DNA of 63,641 nt from the NCBI GenBank assembly GCA_017428115.1, contig JAFRRK010000032.1, forward strand, positions 1-63,641. Direction: 5' to 3'. The first letter of the stretch is position 1; every line of letters starts with the position of its first letter. Source of the stretch: Bacteroidales bacterium (lineage in GTDB: Bacteria > Bacteroidota > Bacteroidia > Bacteroidales > P3). The translations under genes and the position numbers were made by a program. The notes under the pieces are model-generated. The model ran no database searches and was not told the origin of the DNA. It worked only from the letters and a program-made list of their open reading frames with translations. Below are positions 63,497 through 63,641 of the stretch, piece by piece.

Positions 63497-63641
63497 TCAT
63501 GACGCACCACCTTCCCTGATGGTGATGTGCAGGACTTCGTCCATCTCGACCATGGTGAGAATCACGTTGAGGTATAGATCGATCACATCCTCGGTGGGGC
63601 TACCGCCGACTAGCGGGGTGAGGATTATTCCCATCAATTCC
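63497..63641 (-). CDS. Partial hypothetical gene at the right edge
   Basis: An open minus-strand frame runs from the window edge to a TGA at 63497-63499, encoding at least 47 C-terminal residues ending VLHITIREGGAS. It has a terminator just beyond. The amino end lies outside the window, and the product is not recognised. It is probably the first cargo gene of the integrated element. Confidence 0.45.
   Translation of the reverse strand, partial: ELMGIILTPLVGGSPTEDVIDLYLNVILTMVEMDEVLHITIREGGAS

Overview
The window reads as a chromosome segment of a Bacteroidota bacterium, most likely order Bacteroidales. Visible signs are TAnnTTTG promoter -7 elements, weak Shine-Dalgarno sequences, a type IX secretion C-terminal sorting domain, a DUF5606 protein, a pyrK/pyrD pair, and a long capsule operon headed by a UpxY-type NusG paralogue. 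The species cannot be named from the sequence.

Layout. 1-8.4 kb (- strand): an SDR-fold reductase, metG, a lipoprotein, a DUF5606 protein with a histone-H1-like tail, and two secreted proteins, one with a fibronectin III domain and a T9SS sorting domain. 8.8-11.8 kb (- strand): a pyrK / PH-like membrane protein / pyrD / sugar-kinase operon, divergent from recR. 11.9-17.8 kb (+ strand): recR, a GH3 lipoprotein, smpB, aspartate kinase, aroB and a YiiX-like lipoprotein, the last three tightly packed. 17.8-23.1 kb (- strand): an AT-rich seven-gene operon in which every protein appears exported. It holds a caspase-like peptidase, a TPR protein, a probable beta-barrel, a lipoprotein and three unknowns. 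23.7-27.0 kb (+ strand): a U32-family hydroxylation protein and a secreted Ser/Gly/His-rich low-complexity protein.

59.2 to 27.2 kb (- strand) is one large surface-polysaccharide locus. From its promoter the order is: upxY, a phosphoglycosyl transferase, wzm, gmd, fcl, wzt, glycosyltransferases and a WbqC protein. Next comes a Dlt-like block (amino-acid adenylating ligase, acyl carrier protein, MBOAT acyltransferase, DltD-like protein), then a VOC protein, a second carrier protein, a GNAT, DUF1919, a deacetylase and more glycosyltransferases. It ends with a carboxyethyl-amino-acid synthase homologue, a UDP-sugar epimerase, a CapK-like ligase, an acetyltransferase, DUF354, a second NodB-like protein, an OPX lipoprotein, a BY-kinase with a (Tyr-Gly)13 tail and a DegT aminotransferase. 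I infer a GDP-fucose-containing polymer, exported by an ABC transporter through an OPX/PCP pair and carrying an amino-acyl or opine-type substituent. No Wzx flippase or Wzy polymerase is evident.

The locus and its flanks hold non-coding repeats: a family with roughly 16-bp terminal inverted repeats (31.7, 45.2, 59.6 and 60.0 kb), a hairpin-bearing core shared by 12.6, 45.4 and 59.8 kb, and a 67-bp tandem repeat at 37.75 kb. The right end (60.3-63.6 kb) has an M49-like zinc peptidase lipoprotein, then tRNA-Ser(GGA) followed at once by a tyrosine recombinase. This suggests the left edge of an integrated element that continues past the window.
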